Origin: an uncultured Actinomycetes bacterium
GTDB lineage: Bacteria > Actinomycetota > Actinomycetes > Nanopelagicales > Nanopelagicaceae
NCBI GenBank assembly: GCA_903838295.1
Contig: CAILXX010000006.1
Location: forward strand, 1 to 64,000
Direction of reading: 5' to 3'
DNA: 64,000 nucleotides
Under the pieces are notes generated by a model, which worked only from the letters and a program-made list of their open reading frames with translations, made no database searches and was not told where the DNA came from. Position numbers and translations under genes: made by a program. Numbering within the stretch: the first letter of the stretch is position 1; the number at the start of each line of letters is the position of its first letter. This document shows, one piece after another, positions 24,875 through 33,983 of this stretch.

Positions 24875-25561
24875 ATGGGAAGCAAAATTTCTTATACATT
24901 CCAAGGTAGAACTGGTGAAGGTTATTTAGCGCTTCCAGAGTCTGGTGCAGGTCCCATTGTCATAGTTATTCAAGAGTGGTGGGGATTGGTCGGGCATATC
25001 ACCGATGTAACAGATCGATTTGCTGCTGCTGGTTTTGTGGCATTTGCTCCCGATCTTTATCATGGTCAAGCCGCGGCAGAACCGGATACTGCTAAGAAAT
25101 TAATGATGGAACTTGACCTTAATCAAGCAGGTCAAGAAATTTCTAACGCTGCTAGTTATCTATTGTCGCTTCCAGAATCTTCGAGTAAGAGCGTAGGTGT
25201 GGTTGGTTTTTGTATGGGCGGCAGTCTGGCAATCTGGAGTGGGACCCTGAGCGAGAAAGTCTCAGCAACCGTTGGTTTTTACCCTGGCGCATCGTGGGAA
25301 CGTCACGCTCCGGTCTGGAAAAATTATTCTGGGAAATCCACCATGATTCATTGCGCAGAAGGCGATGGAACTTCTTCGGCTCCTGGAATTCAAGAAGCAG
25401 TGCGTGAAATATCTGCGGCGGGTGGATCAGCTATCACTTTCGACTACGAAGGCACCCAGCATGCATTTTTTAACGATGATCGTCCGCAAGTTTATGCACC
25501 GATTGCTGCAGCTTTGGCTTGGGAACGTACCTTAGATTTCTTCTTCACAAAACTTAAATAA
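24875..25561 (+). CDS. dienelactone hydrolase family protein
   Basis: A 228-residue alpha/beta hydrolase of the dienelactone hydrolase family. VIQEWWG (about 32-38) supplies the conserved Glu. The nucleophile is Cys in GFCMGG (about 113), the Asp lies in AEGDG and the His in TQHAFFND. The Cys nucleophile separates it from Ser-type hydrolases. Proven members open dienelactones in aromatic degradation, but many act on other lactones. Here a sugar-acid lactone is a possible substrate, given the neighbouring oxidoreductase. Confidence 0.85.
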   Translation: MGSKISYTFQGRTGEGYLALPESGAGPIVIVIQEWWGLVGHITDVTDRFAAAGFVAFAPDLYHGQAAAEPDTAKKLMMELDLNQAGQEISNAASYLLSLPESSSKSVGVVGFCMGGSLAIWSGTLSEKVSATVGFYPGASWERHAPVWKNYSGKSTMIHCAEGDGTSSAPGIQEAVREISAAGGSAITFDYEGTQHAFFNDDRPQVYAPIAAALAWERTLDFFFTKLK

Positions 25562-25577
25562 GTACTAGGTTTATGCA

Positions 25578-26657
25578 ATGATCAAAATTGCGGTGGTTGG
25601 TGGTGGTTGGCGAGCCGAATTCTATTTAAAGCTGGCAAAATCAATGCCAGATAGATTTCAACTCGTAGGTATCGTTGTCAGAAATTCTGACACTGCTGCA
25701 AAATTATCCGCAAAATATCAGACCAAATCATATGCATCCGTTCAAGATTTATTAAGACATGAAAAACCTGATTATGTCGTGAGCTCGGTTTCTTGGATCT
25801 CAAACCCCGGTATCTTGGAAGAACTAGTTGCGGCCAAGATTCATGTATTAAGTGAGACCCCACCGGCACCGGATACAGATGCGCTACGCAAATTATGGGC
25901 GAATGTCGGGGCATCGAACTTGGTGCAGGTGGCAGAGCAATATTTATTACTACCGGGACACGCCTCACGGATGCACGTGGTTAAAAGTGGGGCTATAGGA
26001 ACTGCAACATCGGTAGAAGTTTCATCCACACACGGTTATCACGCCATATCTATGATGCGTGGATTTTTAGCTTCGGGGTATGGTCGCGCAAAAGTTAGTG
26101 CACAACAATTTGAAGCTCCATTAGTCAATCCACTCTTGAGAGATTCCTGGAATCACGACTTATCCGAGAAGAACGCAAAAACCACAATTGCCATGATCGA
26201 TTTTGGAGATCATGGTTCTGGAATATATAACTTTGTAGATAACCAATGGCATAACCAGTTACGTCATCGTCGGATAGTTATCAGGGGCAGTAAAGGTGAA
26301 ATTGTTGATGACACGGTAATTAGATTGGTTGATAGCCCAGCCATAGTCACTTCGCGCTTAGAGAGATATCAGTTGGGATATGACCTGAATCTCGATGGCT
26401 ATGACACCGAACACATCTCATTCGATGGAAATGTGATCTATAAAAATCCATTCATAGGCCACCGATTCATGGATGAAGAGATTGCGATCGCGACAATGAT
26501 GGTCCGAATGGGGGATTGGTCGACCGGGAGCGCAGATGCTCCTTATCCACTGCAAGAAGCGTGTCAGGATCACTTAATCTCGTTAGCAATGGATCAGTCG
26601 ATAGCCACAGGCGAGTCAGTGTGTACTGCGGTCGAAGCATGGTCGGATACTCTATAG
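25578..26657 (+). CDS. Gfo/Idh/MocA family oxidoreductase
   Basis: A 359-residue NAD(P)-binding protein with IAVVGGGWRAEFYL at the N-terminus and LSETPPAPDTDALR at the position of the usual EKP loop. The EKP Lys is replaced (ETP), so catalysis may differ from classical members. The C-terminal domain keeps the STHGYHAISMMRG segment. It is 16 bases after the dienelactone hydrolase gene and two bases before the SIMPL gene. The substrate is unknown. Confidence 0.75.
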   Translation: MIKIAVVGGGWRAEFYLKLAKSMPDRFQLVGIVVRNSDTAAKLSAKYQTKSYASVQDLLRHEKPDYVVSSVSWISNPGILEELVAAKIHVLSETPPAPDTDALRKLWANVGASNLVQVAEQYLLLPGHASRMHVVKSGAIGTATSVEVSSTHGYHAISMMRGFLASGYGRAKVSAQQFEAPLVNPLLRDSWNHDLSEKNAKTTIAMIDFGDHGSGIYNFVDNQWHNQLRHRRIVIRGSKGEIVDDTVIRLVDSPAIVTSRLERYQLGYDLNLDGYDTEHISFDGNVIYKNPFIGHRFMDEEIAIATMMVRMGDWSTGSADAPYPLQEACQDHLISLAMDQSIATGESVCTAVEAWSDTL

Positions 26658-26659
26658 CC

Positions 26660-27412
26660 ATGGAAGCAAAGAAGAAGTCATCCCTGTTCACCCCGAAATT
26701 TACGGGGGTTATTCTCGCTTCGATAATTCTTTCAATAGGCCTGGGTTATGGATTAAGTCTTGTTGGCCAAGGACTTGCCGCTAAAGCTGGCAACTCTGTG
26801 ATTGTTACTGGTCAGGCGCGAACCAACGCAACAGCCGATAACGCAGTGTGGACGCTTAATGTTCAAGAGAGTGCGCCGACTGTTGCAAATGCTGTAACTA
26901 AAGTAGGTAAGAGTGTCATAGCTTTATCCAAATACTTAACTGATGGCGGCATTGCGGATTCTGGAATTCAGGTTGCAGGAGTAAATACCAATGCAATCAA
27001 TGAATATGTAAATGGTAATCCGACTGGACGTGTGCTCTCTTATCAGGCTTATCAGAATGTCGTTGTACGTTCGACCGATGTTAATTTGATCAACAAGTTA
27101 AGTAATGGGATCGGTACCCTGTTACAGACAGGCGTCAATTTAAATAACAGCGGTCCTCAGTTCTATGTTTCTAATCTTGCTGCTTTACGTCCAGCTCTGT
27201 TGGCACAAGCGATGATCGATGCAAAGAGTCGTGGAATTTCTATAACTAAGGCTGTGGGTTCAAAGCTTGGTCCTGTTATTGCAGTATCGAGTGGCCCGGT
27301 TCAAGTTACTTCACCGGATTCGGTAGATACATCTGGTGGCGGAATGTATGACACAACTACCATCCCTAAGACAGTCACTGTCACGGTTTCAGTTAGCTTT
27401 AAAGTTAACTAA
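26660..27412 (+). CDS. SIMPL (DUF541) domain membrane-anchored protein
   Basis: The 250-residue product from ATG 26660 begins KKKSSLFTP, then a single N-terminal membrane span (about 11-33), then a SIMPL/DUF541 domain (about 40-248) with VTGQARTNATADNAVWTLNVQ and the C-terminal TVTVTVSVSF strand. An in-frame ATG at 26639 is possible but overlaps the upstream gene. Family members are envelope proteins of loosely defined stress roles. It overlaps the convergent ybaK-like gene by eight bases. Confidence 0.8.
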   Translation: MEAKKKSSLFTPKFTGVILASIILSIGLGYGLSLVGQGLAAKAGNSVIVTGQARTNATADNAVWTLNVQESAPTVANAVTKVGKSVIALSKYLTDGGIADSGIQVAGVNTNAINEYVNGNPTGRVLSYQAYQNVVVRSTDVNLINKLSNGIGTLLQTGVNLNNSGPQFYVSNLAALRPALLAQAMIDAKSRGISITKAVGSKLGPVIAVSSGPVQVTSPDSVDTSGGGMYDTTTIPKTVTVTVSVSFKVN

Positions 27413-27887
27413 CAACCATAGATTCTGCTCCGGTCTGTTCTTTTAGCTCGGTAAAACTTGTAGGAAAAACCGCATGTGAGTGGCCCGCTGCTGCCCATAC
27501 AACATCAAAATCATTGAGGGATTGATCGATAATAATCGTTGGGGTCGCAAGCCACCCAAAAGGTGAAATACCACCGATGCTGATTCCTGATGCTGACTTC
27601 ACAAAATCTGCATCCGCGCGATGGAGTTTTTCGACTCCGAGCTTTTCTGCAACCATTTCGGTATTGACTCGATGGGAGCCAGAAGTGATGACAAGCAGAG
27701 GATTTCCATCTGGCAGCTTGAAGACGATCGACGCTGCGATCTGACCAACCTGAATTCCCAGCGCAGCAGCAGCTTGCGCGGCGGTTCTCGCGCTCTCGCT
27801 CAATATTTTGATTTCACCGGCAATATTGCGACGCTTCATTTCGGCCATAATCCTGCGCACCGATGAATTTTTAAGAACATCTTCCAT
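27405..27887 (-). CDS. YbaK/EbsC-type aminoacyl-tRNA deacylase
   Basis: A 160-residue YbaK-fold protein. Typical features are the central Lys of VFKLPDG (about 57), GSHRVN, and GISPFGW (about 107-113), which matches the GGISPFG loop of Cys-tRNA(Pro)/prolyl-tRNA editing enzymes. It would hydrolyse mischarged aminoacyl-tRNA in the cytoplasm. TAGAAT lies exactly six bases before ATG 27887, indicating leaderless expression. Confidence 0.85.
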   Translation of the reverse strand: MEDVLKNSSVRRIMAEMKRRNIAGEIKILSESARTAAQAAAALGIQVGQIAASIVFKLPDGNPLLVITSGSHRVNTEMVAEKLGVEKLHRADADFVKSASGISIGGISPFGWLATPTIIIDQSLNDFDVVWAAAGHSHAVFPTSFTELKEQTGAESMVVS

Positions 27888-27893
27888 TCTGGA

Positions 27894-27899
27894 ATTCTA
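27894..27899 (-). promoter_or_regulatory. -10 element of a leaderless promoter (ybaK-like gene)
   Basis: Minus-strand TAGAAT (27899-27894) ends six bases before ATG 27887. There is no Shine-Dalgarno. Confidence 0.45.
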
Positions 27900-27919
27900 G
27901 GCGCCTTGCCATGCTTAGG

Positions 27920-28834
27920 TTATGCAAATTCCTCAATAATATTTATTGGATCTTCACCGCGGGCAATTCGCTGTAATTGTTCTTCGATCAGCTTGCGGCC
28001 CCGTTTTTCAAAGGCTTCGGAATCTCCACCTACGTGTGGTGTAATTAAACAATTCTTAGCAGACCACAGTGGATGGTCTTTTGGTAGTGGTTCTGGATCG
28101 GTGACATCAAGGCCCGCATAGATTCGCCCGGTATTCAACTCCGTTATCAGGGCATTTGTGTCAATGACCGCTCCCCGCGCAACATTGATAAGGACAGAAC
28201 CATCTTTCATCCGCGACAGGCGTTCGGCATTTATCAAGTGTCTGCTCTCGGTATTGAGTGGAAGGATCAAAAAGAGAAAGTCAAAAGTTGGTAAATACTC
28301 GTCGAGTTCTGTGATTTTAAGTGAACGGTTCATGCCAGAGCGTGAAAAAGTTGTGATTTCAACATCATATGGTCGTAGGTAGGAAACTAAGGTTTCTCCG
28401 ATTGAACCTGCACCAATGATTCCGATTTTGCTATCGTTGAGAGATCCCATCCGTTGGTGAGTCCATGCCCCGTGTGCTTGCGCGCGTACAAATTCTGGAA
28501 TTCCTCTGCGCAGAGCGATTGCCATACCAACAGCAAGTTCTGCTGTTGATGCATTATGTACCCCACGTGCATTGCACAAAGTCATGCCAGATCGAATGAA
28601 TGGTTTGACGTCGTCGTATCCGGCATTCGGTGTCTGGACCAAGCGCAGATTAGACATTCGATTTATGGGCTCTAGAAATTCAACGCCGGTCATGTAGGGC
28701 GGAACATAAATTGTGATTTGTGACAGGTCAGAACTATCTAATGGAAAATTTGCAGGAGATAACCTTTGAATTCCTTCGGGGACTTTTAAGTCGGGCCATT
28801 GGCTCCAAACGGAATCTGTATATTTAGCCATCAT
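27920..28834 (-). CDS. D-2-hydroxyacid dehydrogenase
   Basis: A 304-residue NAD-dependent D-isomer 2-hydroxyacid dehydrogenase. The cofactor motif is GIIGAGSIGETL (about 140-151). The catalytic Arg is in NVARGAVIDTNAL, the Glu in DVTDPEPLP and the His in TPHVGGDS. The chosen start (ATG 28834) gives an ATGA overlap with the cytosine deaminase stop. It would interconvert a 2-keto acid and a D-2-hydroxyacid; the substrate (glyoxylate, hydroxypyruvate or other) is not evident. Confidence 0.85.
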   Translation of the reverse strand: MMAKYTDSVWSQWPDLKVPEGIQRLSPANFPLDSSDLSQITIYVPPYMTGVEFLEPINRMSNLRLVQTPNAGYDDVKPFIRSGMTLCNARGVHNASTAELAVGMAIALRRGIPEFVRAQAHGAWTHQRMGSLNDSKIGIIGAGSIGETLVSYLRPYDVEITTFSRSGMNRSLKITELDEYLPTFDFLFLILPLNTESRHLINAERLSRMKDGSVLINVARGAVIDTNALITELNTGRIYAGLDVTDPEPLPKDHPLWSAKNCLITPHVGGDSEAFEKRGRKLIEEQLQRIARGEDPINIIEEFA

Positions 28835-29277
28835 TCTTCGCCAATATCCTCGTTCCAAACTTCTGGCTTTTCAGAGATGAATTTAGCCATCAAATCTTTG
28901 CACGCTTGTGAGTTGAGGTTGATGACTTCGACGCCATGGGATCGAAGTAAATCTTCTGCCCCCATAAATGTTTCGTTTTCCCCCAGGACCACTCGAGGAA
29001 TTCCATAAAGAAGAATTGCACCGCTACACATATGGCATGGTGACAGAGTGGTGTACATGGTCGCTTTACGATAAACGCTCGCGGGCAACCGACCAATATT
29101 CTCCAAACAGTCAGTTTCTCCGTGACGAATCGCGCTTGCCTGCTGTACCCGCTTGTTAAAGCCGACACCCAATACTTTGCCATCAACAACGAGTGCCCCG
29201 CCGATGGGGACTCCACCTTGTGCCCCGCCTTCGCGAGCGGCGGCAATTGCGAATTCTAGAAATCCTTGATCATCCAT
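28831..29277 (-). CDS. yeast-type cytosine deaminase
   Basis: A 148-residue zinc deaminase of the small CDA fold. HGE (H52, E54) and PCHMC (C81, C84) bind zinc and supply the proton shuttle. Long stretches match fungal Fcy1 cytosine deaminase: EGGVPIGG-like, RHGETDCLENIGRL, TTLSPC, YGIPRVVLGEN and a C-terminal W-x-EDIGE. It should convert cytosine to uracil, releasing ammonia. ATG 29277 is preceded by a strong Shine-Dalgarno (AAAGGGGGAG). It is divergent from an NCS1 nucleobase carrier, forming an uptake-plus-salvage pair. Confidence 0.88.
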   Translation of the reverse strand: MDDQGFLEFAIAAAREGGAQGGVPIGGALVVDGKVLGVGFNKRVQQASAIRHGETDCLENIGRLPASVYRKATMYTTLSPCHMCSGAILLYGIPRVVLGENETFMGAEDLLRSHGVEVINLNSQACKDLMAKFISEKPEVWNEDIGEE

Positions 29278-29326
29278 TTTCTCCCCCTTTTTACGCTTTG
29301 AGCCTACTTTAAAGCCAAGAACTCTG

Positions 29327-29422
29327 CGTGTGACACCTGGGAATCGACCCGTTTGCTTATACGGTTTTCCTATTCCCACGGTCTGTGAGCCGCCATTTCA
29401 CACGGGGTCGCAACCACCCCCG
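29327..29422 (+). ncRNA. multi-helix structured leader of the NCS1 transporter gene (riboswitch candidate)
   Basis: The 5' leader can form nested helices. P1 is CGTGTGA (29327-29333) with TCACACG (29398-29404). P2 is TGGGAAT (29338-29344) with ATTCCCA (29372-29378). P3 inside P2 is CCGT/ACGG with an eight-base loop (29349-29364). P4 is CGGT/GCCG (29379-29392). A fifth hairpin CGGGG/CCCCG (29403-29422) shares bases with the 3' side of P1, so the two are mutually exclusive, as in switching expression platforms. The Shine-Dalgarno follows at about 29434. It matches no riboswitch class I recognise (not TPP, purine or guanidine). Confidence 0.45.
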
Positions 29423-29446
29423 ATAACAAAATTAGGAGCTACATCG

Positions 29447-30823
29447 ATGGCTAATCTAGAGATTCGTGAAGGCGAGTATGGCGATAAAGTCATGGCCCTT
29501 GAACCGGGAGGCATTGAATCAATTCCGGCAAAAGATCGTCATGGCAAGGCGCGAGATCTTTTTGCTACATGGACAAGTCCAAACCTTGAATTTGCAACGA
29601 TTTATGTCGGCGCGCTAGGCGTCTTTTTTGGAATGAGCTTTACCCAAGCAGTTCTTGGAATTCTTATTGGAAATGGATTGGGAGCTCTTAGCCAATATTT
29701 CCTCACACAAGATGGTCCAAAGTATGGCGTTCCACAGATGGTTATGGGGCGCGCAGCATTTGGAAAGCTTGGAAATATCCTTCCTTCTACTTTTAACGCA
29801 GGTGCCGCTGGTATCGGCTGGTTCGCTGTAAATAGCGTTTCGGGTGCATTTGCATTAGCAACCCTGACAAAACTTTCTGCGACCGTTTCACTTGTGATTG
29901 TTGTATTGATCCAAGTTGCGATTGCATTCATTGGCCACAATCTTGTTCAAACCGTTGAAAAGTACCTGGCCCCATACCTTGTTGTAGTTTTTGCGATAGC
30001 AGCAATCATTGTTATCTCCAAGGGCCATATGGGTGCACATGCTAAGGGTGCATTCCCAGGAGCATTCCTTGTATTTGTCGGTGCGGTTTATGGTTACGCA
30101 GCAGGTTGGAACCCATTCTCTTCCGACTATTCACGTTATTTGCCCGCAACCGAAGATCCAAAGAAAGCTGGTCGTGCGGCAAGTCTTGGAATCTTTGTTT
30201 CTTGCACAATCCTTCAGATTGTTGGCGCTGCAGCTGTAACAGCTGGTATCCATGATTACGGCGCTAAAACAAACCCAGTTGCTGACTTTACGGGTCTACT
30301 GCCTAGTTGGCTGGGGAAGTTGATCTTGCTTGGCATTGTTGGCGGTTCAATTTGTGCAAACGTATTGAACATCTACTCAGGCTCAATGTCGTTCCTAACA
30401 ATTGGATTCAAGCTTGGTTCTGGCCAACGCCGTGCACTCTCTGCAGTTCTCTTTGGTATCGCAGGATTCTTACTTGCTCATAGTGCTATGAACAACCCAG
30501 CAAACAATTACGAGAACTTCTTGCTCGTTATGTCTTACTGGATTGGGCCATGGCTGGGAGTCATCTTTGCCGACAAGGTATTACGTAAAGGCGCATCGGT
30601 TGAAAGACTTCTCTTCTCAAAGCGTGAGAATATAGCTGGACCAGTTGCTTTCGTGCTTGGTGCAGTTATTTCGATCTGGTTGTTCTCTAACCAGAAGTAC
30701 TACACAGGAGTAGTTCCCAAGCACAATGGAAACTTTGGTGACTTGGCATTCCCTGTGGGCTTCTTGATAGCTTTTGTTACTTATTACATATTGGGTGCCA
30801 AGAAAGCTAAGGCAGGAAATTAA
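29447..30823 (+). CDS. NCS1 family nucleobase transporter (cytosine permease-like)
   Basis: A 458-residue protein with about 12 membrane spans. SPNLEFATIYVGALGVFFGMSF opens the first span. The NCS1 hallmark segments VPQMVMGRAAFG (about 92-103), NAGAAGIGWFAVNS and YAAGWNPFSSDYSRYLP are present. It should import a purine or pyrimidine base with cations. Cytosine is the best guess because a cytosine deaminase is divergent from it. ATG 29447 has a Shine-Dalgarno (TAGGAG) and lies behind the structured leader. Codon choice is unusually uniform, suggesting high expression. Confidence 0.9.
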   Translation: MANLEIREGEYGDKVMALEPGGIESIPAKDRHGKARDLFATWTSPNLEFATIYVGALGVFFGMSFTQAVLGILIGNGLGALSQYFLTQDGPKYGVPQMVMGRAAFGKLGNILPSTFNAGAAGIGWFAVNSVSGAFALATLTKLSATVSLVIVVLIQVAIAFIGHNLVQTVEKYLAPYLVVVFAIAAIIVISKGHMGAHAKGAFPGAFLVFVGAVYGYAAGWNPFSSDYSRYLPATEDPKKAGRAASLGIFVSCTILQIVGAAAVTAGIHDYGAKTNPVADFTGLLPSWLGKLILLGIVGGSICANVLNIYSGSMSFLTIGFKLGSGQRRALSAVLFGIAGFLLAHSAMNNPANNYENFLLVMSYWIGPWLGVIFADKVLRKGASVERLLFSKRENIAGPVAFVLGAVISIWLFSNQKYYTGVVPKHNGNFGDLAFPVGFLIAFVTYYILGAKKAKAGN

Positions 30824-30834
30824 TTAATAAGTAA

Positions 30835-32295
<1,461 letters not shown>

Positions 32296-32301
32296 TCTTA
32301 T

Positions 32302-32646
32302 ATGTTCGGAATTAGCATGGAGAAGCTACTCACGCTTACCGTGCTTGCTGCAATCTTGATTGGGCCAGATAAATTGCCACAATTTGCCGTTGACGCTGCT
32401 CGTTTTTTACAAAAAATTCGCAGTATGAGCCAACAGGCAATGTCAGAATTTAAAGGGCAGCTTGGCCCAGAATTTGCGGATATGGAGATTAAGGATCTGA
32501 ACCCCAAGAGATTTCTAGCGAATCACTTAAATGATCTAGATGATCTAGATAATCTTGCGGGAGAGACCAAGAATATTGCAGAGAGTGCCGTGGCCGATAT
32601 CAGAGCCATAGTGAATAATTCTCGGATTGATCCAGATTTACTTTAA
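32302..32646 (+). CDS. tatB: Sec-independent translocase subunit TatB
   Basis: A 114-residue TatA/B-type protein: one short N-terminal membrane helix (about 8-21), the hinge LIGPDKLPQFAVDAARFL, an amphipathic helix to about residue 60, and an acidic tail. The length and IGPDKLP motif favour TatB over TatA. It helps export folded proteins, such as the RR-signal deacetylase in this window. The tail contains a duplicated nine-base unit (NDLDDLDNL). It overlaps the convergent UbiA-like gene by nine bases. Confidence 0.85.
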   Translation: MFGISMEKLLTLTVLAAILIGPDKLPQFAVDAARFLQKIRSMSQQAMSEFKGQLGPEFADMEIKDLNPKRFLANHLNDLDDLDNLAGETKNIAESAVADIRAIVNNSRIDPDLL

Positions 32647-33294
32647 AATTATAAGAGCGCACCCACAAAAAATAAGTACTCCTGCTACCACTGCACTTAA
32701 TTTGCTGCCCAATCGTTGGGGTAATCCCATGATCAACTGCTCCCGATCTTTCTCCATATCCTTGATTACATTGAGAAAATGAAAGGCAACAGTAAAAATA
32801 GCAAACCCCGCATAAAGCCAGAGCGGTGGTGATTTATGGTTCGCTCGGTACACCGCCCAAGGCATTGCGCCAAATGAGATCACATATGGCAGAAATGAAA
32901 TCATGGTGCGCTTCAAGCCAAAGTTGTATGCCATTGCGCTTGCGATCCCTAATAGATGGATGATCGTGCCGACTAATTTGAGTGGGCCGAATATGGAGAA
33001 TACGATCGCCAAAATGAGAGATACAAAAATTAGATAGTTGAGAGTTTTCGCCTGGATTGACCCAATCACAAGTGGCTTATTGAAGCGATTAGCGCTGCGG
33101 TCGCTCTCTAGGTCGATCAGATCATTACTCCAACCTACGGTACATTGACCGAAAAAAATTGCAAGAGTTACTTCCAGAGACCCTTCAGTCGAAAATTGGG
33201 TAGAAGCAAGAAAGAATGCTGCCGTACACACCAAAATTGTTGGTCCAAAATGAGTTGCTTTGCCGAATCCAATAATCTTCTCCGCAATCGTCAT
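32638..33294 (-). CDS. UbiA-like prenyltransferase
   Basis: A 218-residue integral membrane protein, short for UbiA (usually about 280-300). The first Asp-rich motif is NDLIDLESDRSANRFNKPL (about 56-74). The second, DMEKDREQLIMGLPQRLG (about 178-195), resembles the family's DxxxD...G...P region. About seven spans are predicted. It would transfer an isoprenyl chain or a prenyl-linked group. Its four-base overlap with a Pr6Pr membrane protein suggests a shared lipid-related pathway. The exact acceptor is unknown. Confidence 0.75.
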   Translation of the reverse strand: MTIAEKIIGFGKATHFGPTILVCTAAFFLASTQFSTEGSLEVTLAIFFGQCTVGWSNDLIDLESDRSANRFNKPLVIGSIQAKTLNYLIFVSLILAIVFSIFGPLKLVGTIIHLLGIASAMAYNFGLKRTMISFLPYVISFGAMPWAVYRANHKSPPLWLYAGFAIFTVAFHFLNVIKDMEKDREQLIMGLPQRLGSKLSAVVAGVLIFCGCALIILK

Positions 33295-33971
33295 CGCTTC
33301 TGGCGGGCTCTACGCCGATCAATGGTGACAAGTATCGATACTGTGAGCAGAGAGAAGACCATAATTTCAAGTGATGCAATCGTAAAATCACGATAACCCC
33401 ACTTTGCTGCGTTGAGAAAGCCGTAAGGGTATTGATGGATAACCGCACCCCGAGCAAGGGTATAAATCAGATAAGTAATTGGTACGATAAAATAATTACC
33501 AATCTTCTTAAAACTCATTAAATATGGCCCACAGGTAAACCAGACATAAAGTGCCAAGAGCGGCGTCAAGATATGCTCAAAGAAGCTGGTAAATATGAAG
33601 AATCCATGTGGTGGATAACTAGGAGCGATTAAGGCGTTGTAAAGAATTCCGGTAACAGTGATCATTAAAAGAGATGTTGGAATTAAGGTAAGCATCCTTT
33701 TTGAGATCTTCTCTGGATTTCTTGCTAATTTTGTAAAAATAATCGCCACTGCCAGGTTACTCCAGAGAGTGAAGTAACTCATGAAATCCAAGGTACGGGC
33801 AAAGACGCCCATAAATCCAGGGTGATAATTAAATAATGTTAAGTCTGGATGTAAATCCCATGACGGTTGATAATCAATCAGCGTAAGGAGTAATCCGACT
33901 GAAAAACCAATCCACGCACTTGCAGCTAATACCTGATACCAAAATGTGCGAGGCTTTATTTTTAGGCTCAT
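33291..33971 (-). CDS. Pr6Pr-family integral membrane protein
   Basis: A 226-residue protein with six hydrophobic spans. It has the pattern of actinobacterial Pr6Pr/FAR-17a-like proteins: FTLWSNLAVAI (about 66-76), HILTPLLALYVWF (about 131-143) and LARGAVIHQYPYGFLN. The function is not established. It sits between the MMPL and UbiA-like genes on the minus strand. TAAAGT exactly six bases before ATG 33971 may provide an internal leaderless promoter. Confidence 0.7.
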   Translation of the reverse strand: MSLKIKPRTFWYQVLAASAWIGFSVGLLLTLIDYQPSWDLHPDLTLFNYHPGFMGVFARTLDFMSYFTLWSNLAVAIIFTKLARNPEKISKRMLTLIPTSLLMITVTGILYNALIAPSYPPHGFFIFTSFFEHILTPLLALYVWFTCGPYLMSFKKIGNYFIVPITYLIYTLARGAVIHQYPYGFLNAAKWGYRDFTIASLEIMVFSLLTVSILVTIDRRRARQKR

Positions 33972-33983
33972 GACCTTACTTTA

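Noticed and set aside
26516-26659. Long N-terminal extension of the SIMPL protein
   Set aside because: It overlaps the end of the oxidoreductase gene in another frame. The membrane anchor and family domain begin after ATG 26660.
29330-29446. Upstream in-frame extension of the NCS1 transporter to ATG 29330
   Set aside because: The extra 39 residues are low-quality sequence rich in Pro/Gly/Thr. A proper Shine-Dalgarno and the conserved N-terminus occur at ATG 29447, and the extension lies in the structured leader.
29278-29446. TPP, purine, SAM or guanidine riboswitch in the NCS1 leader
   Set aside because: The conserved cores of these classes (for example CUGAGA of TPP, or the ykkC core) are not present. 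The leader is reported as unclassified.
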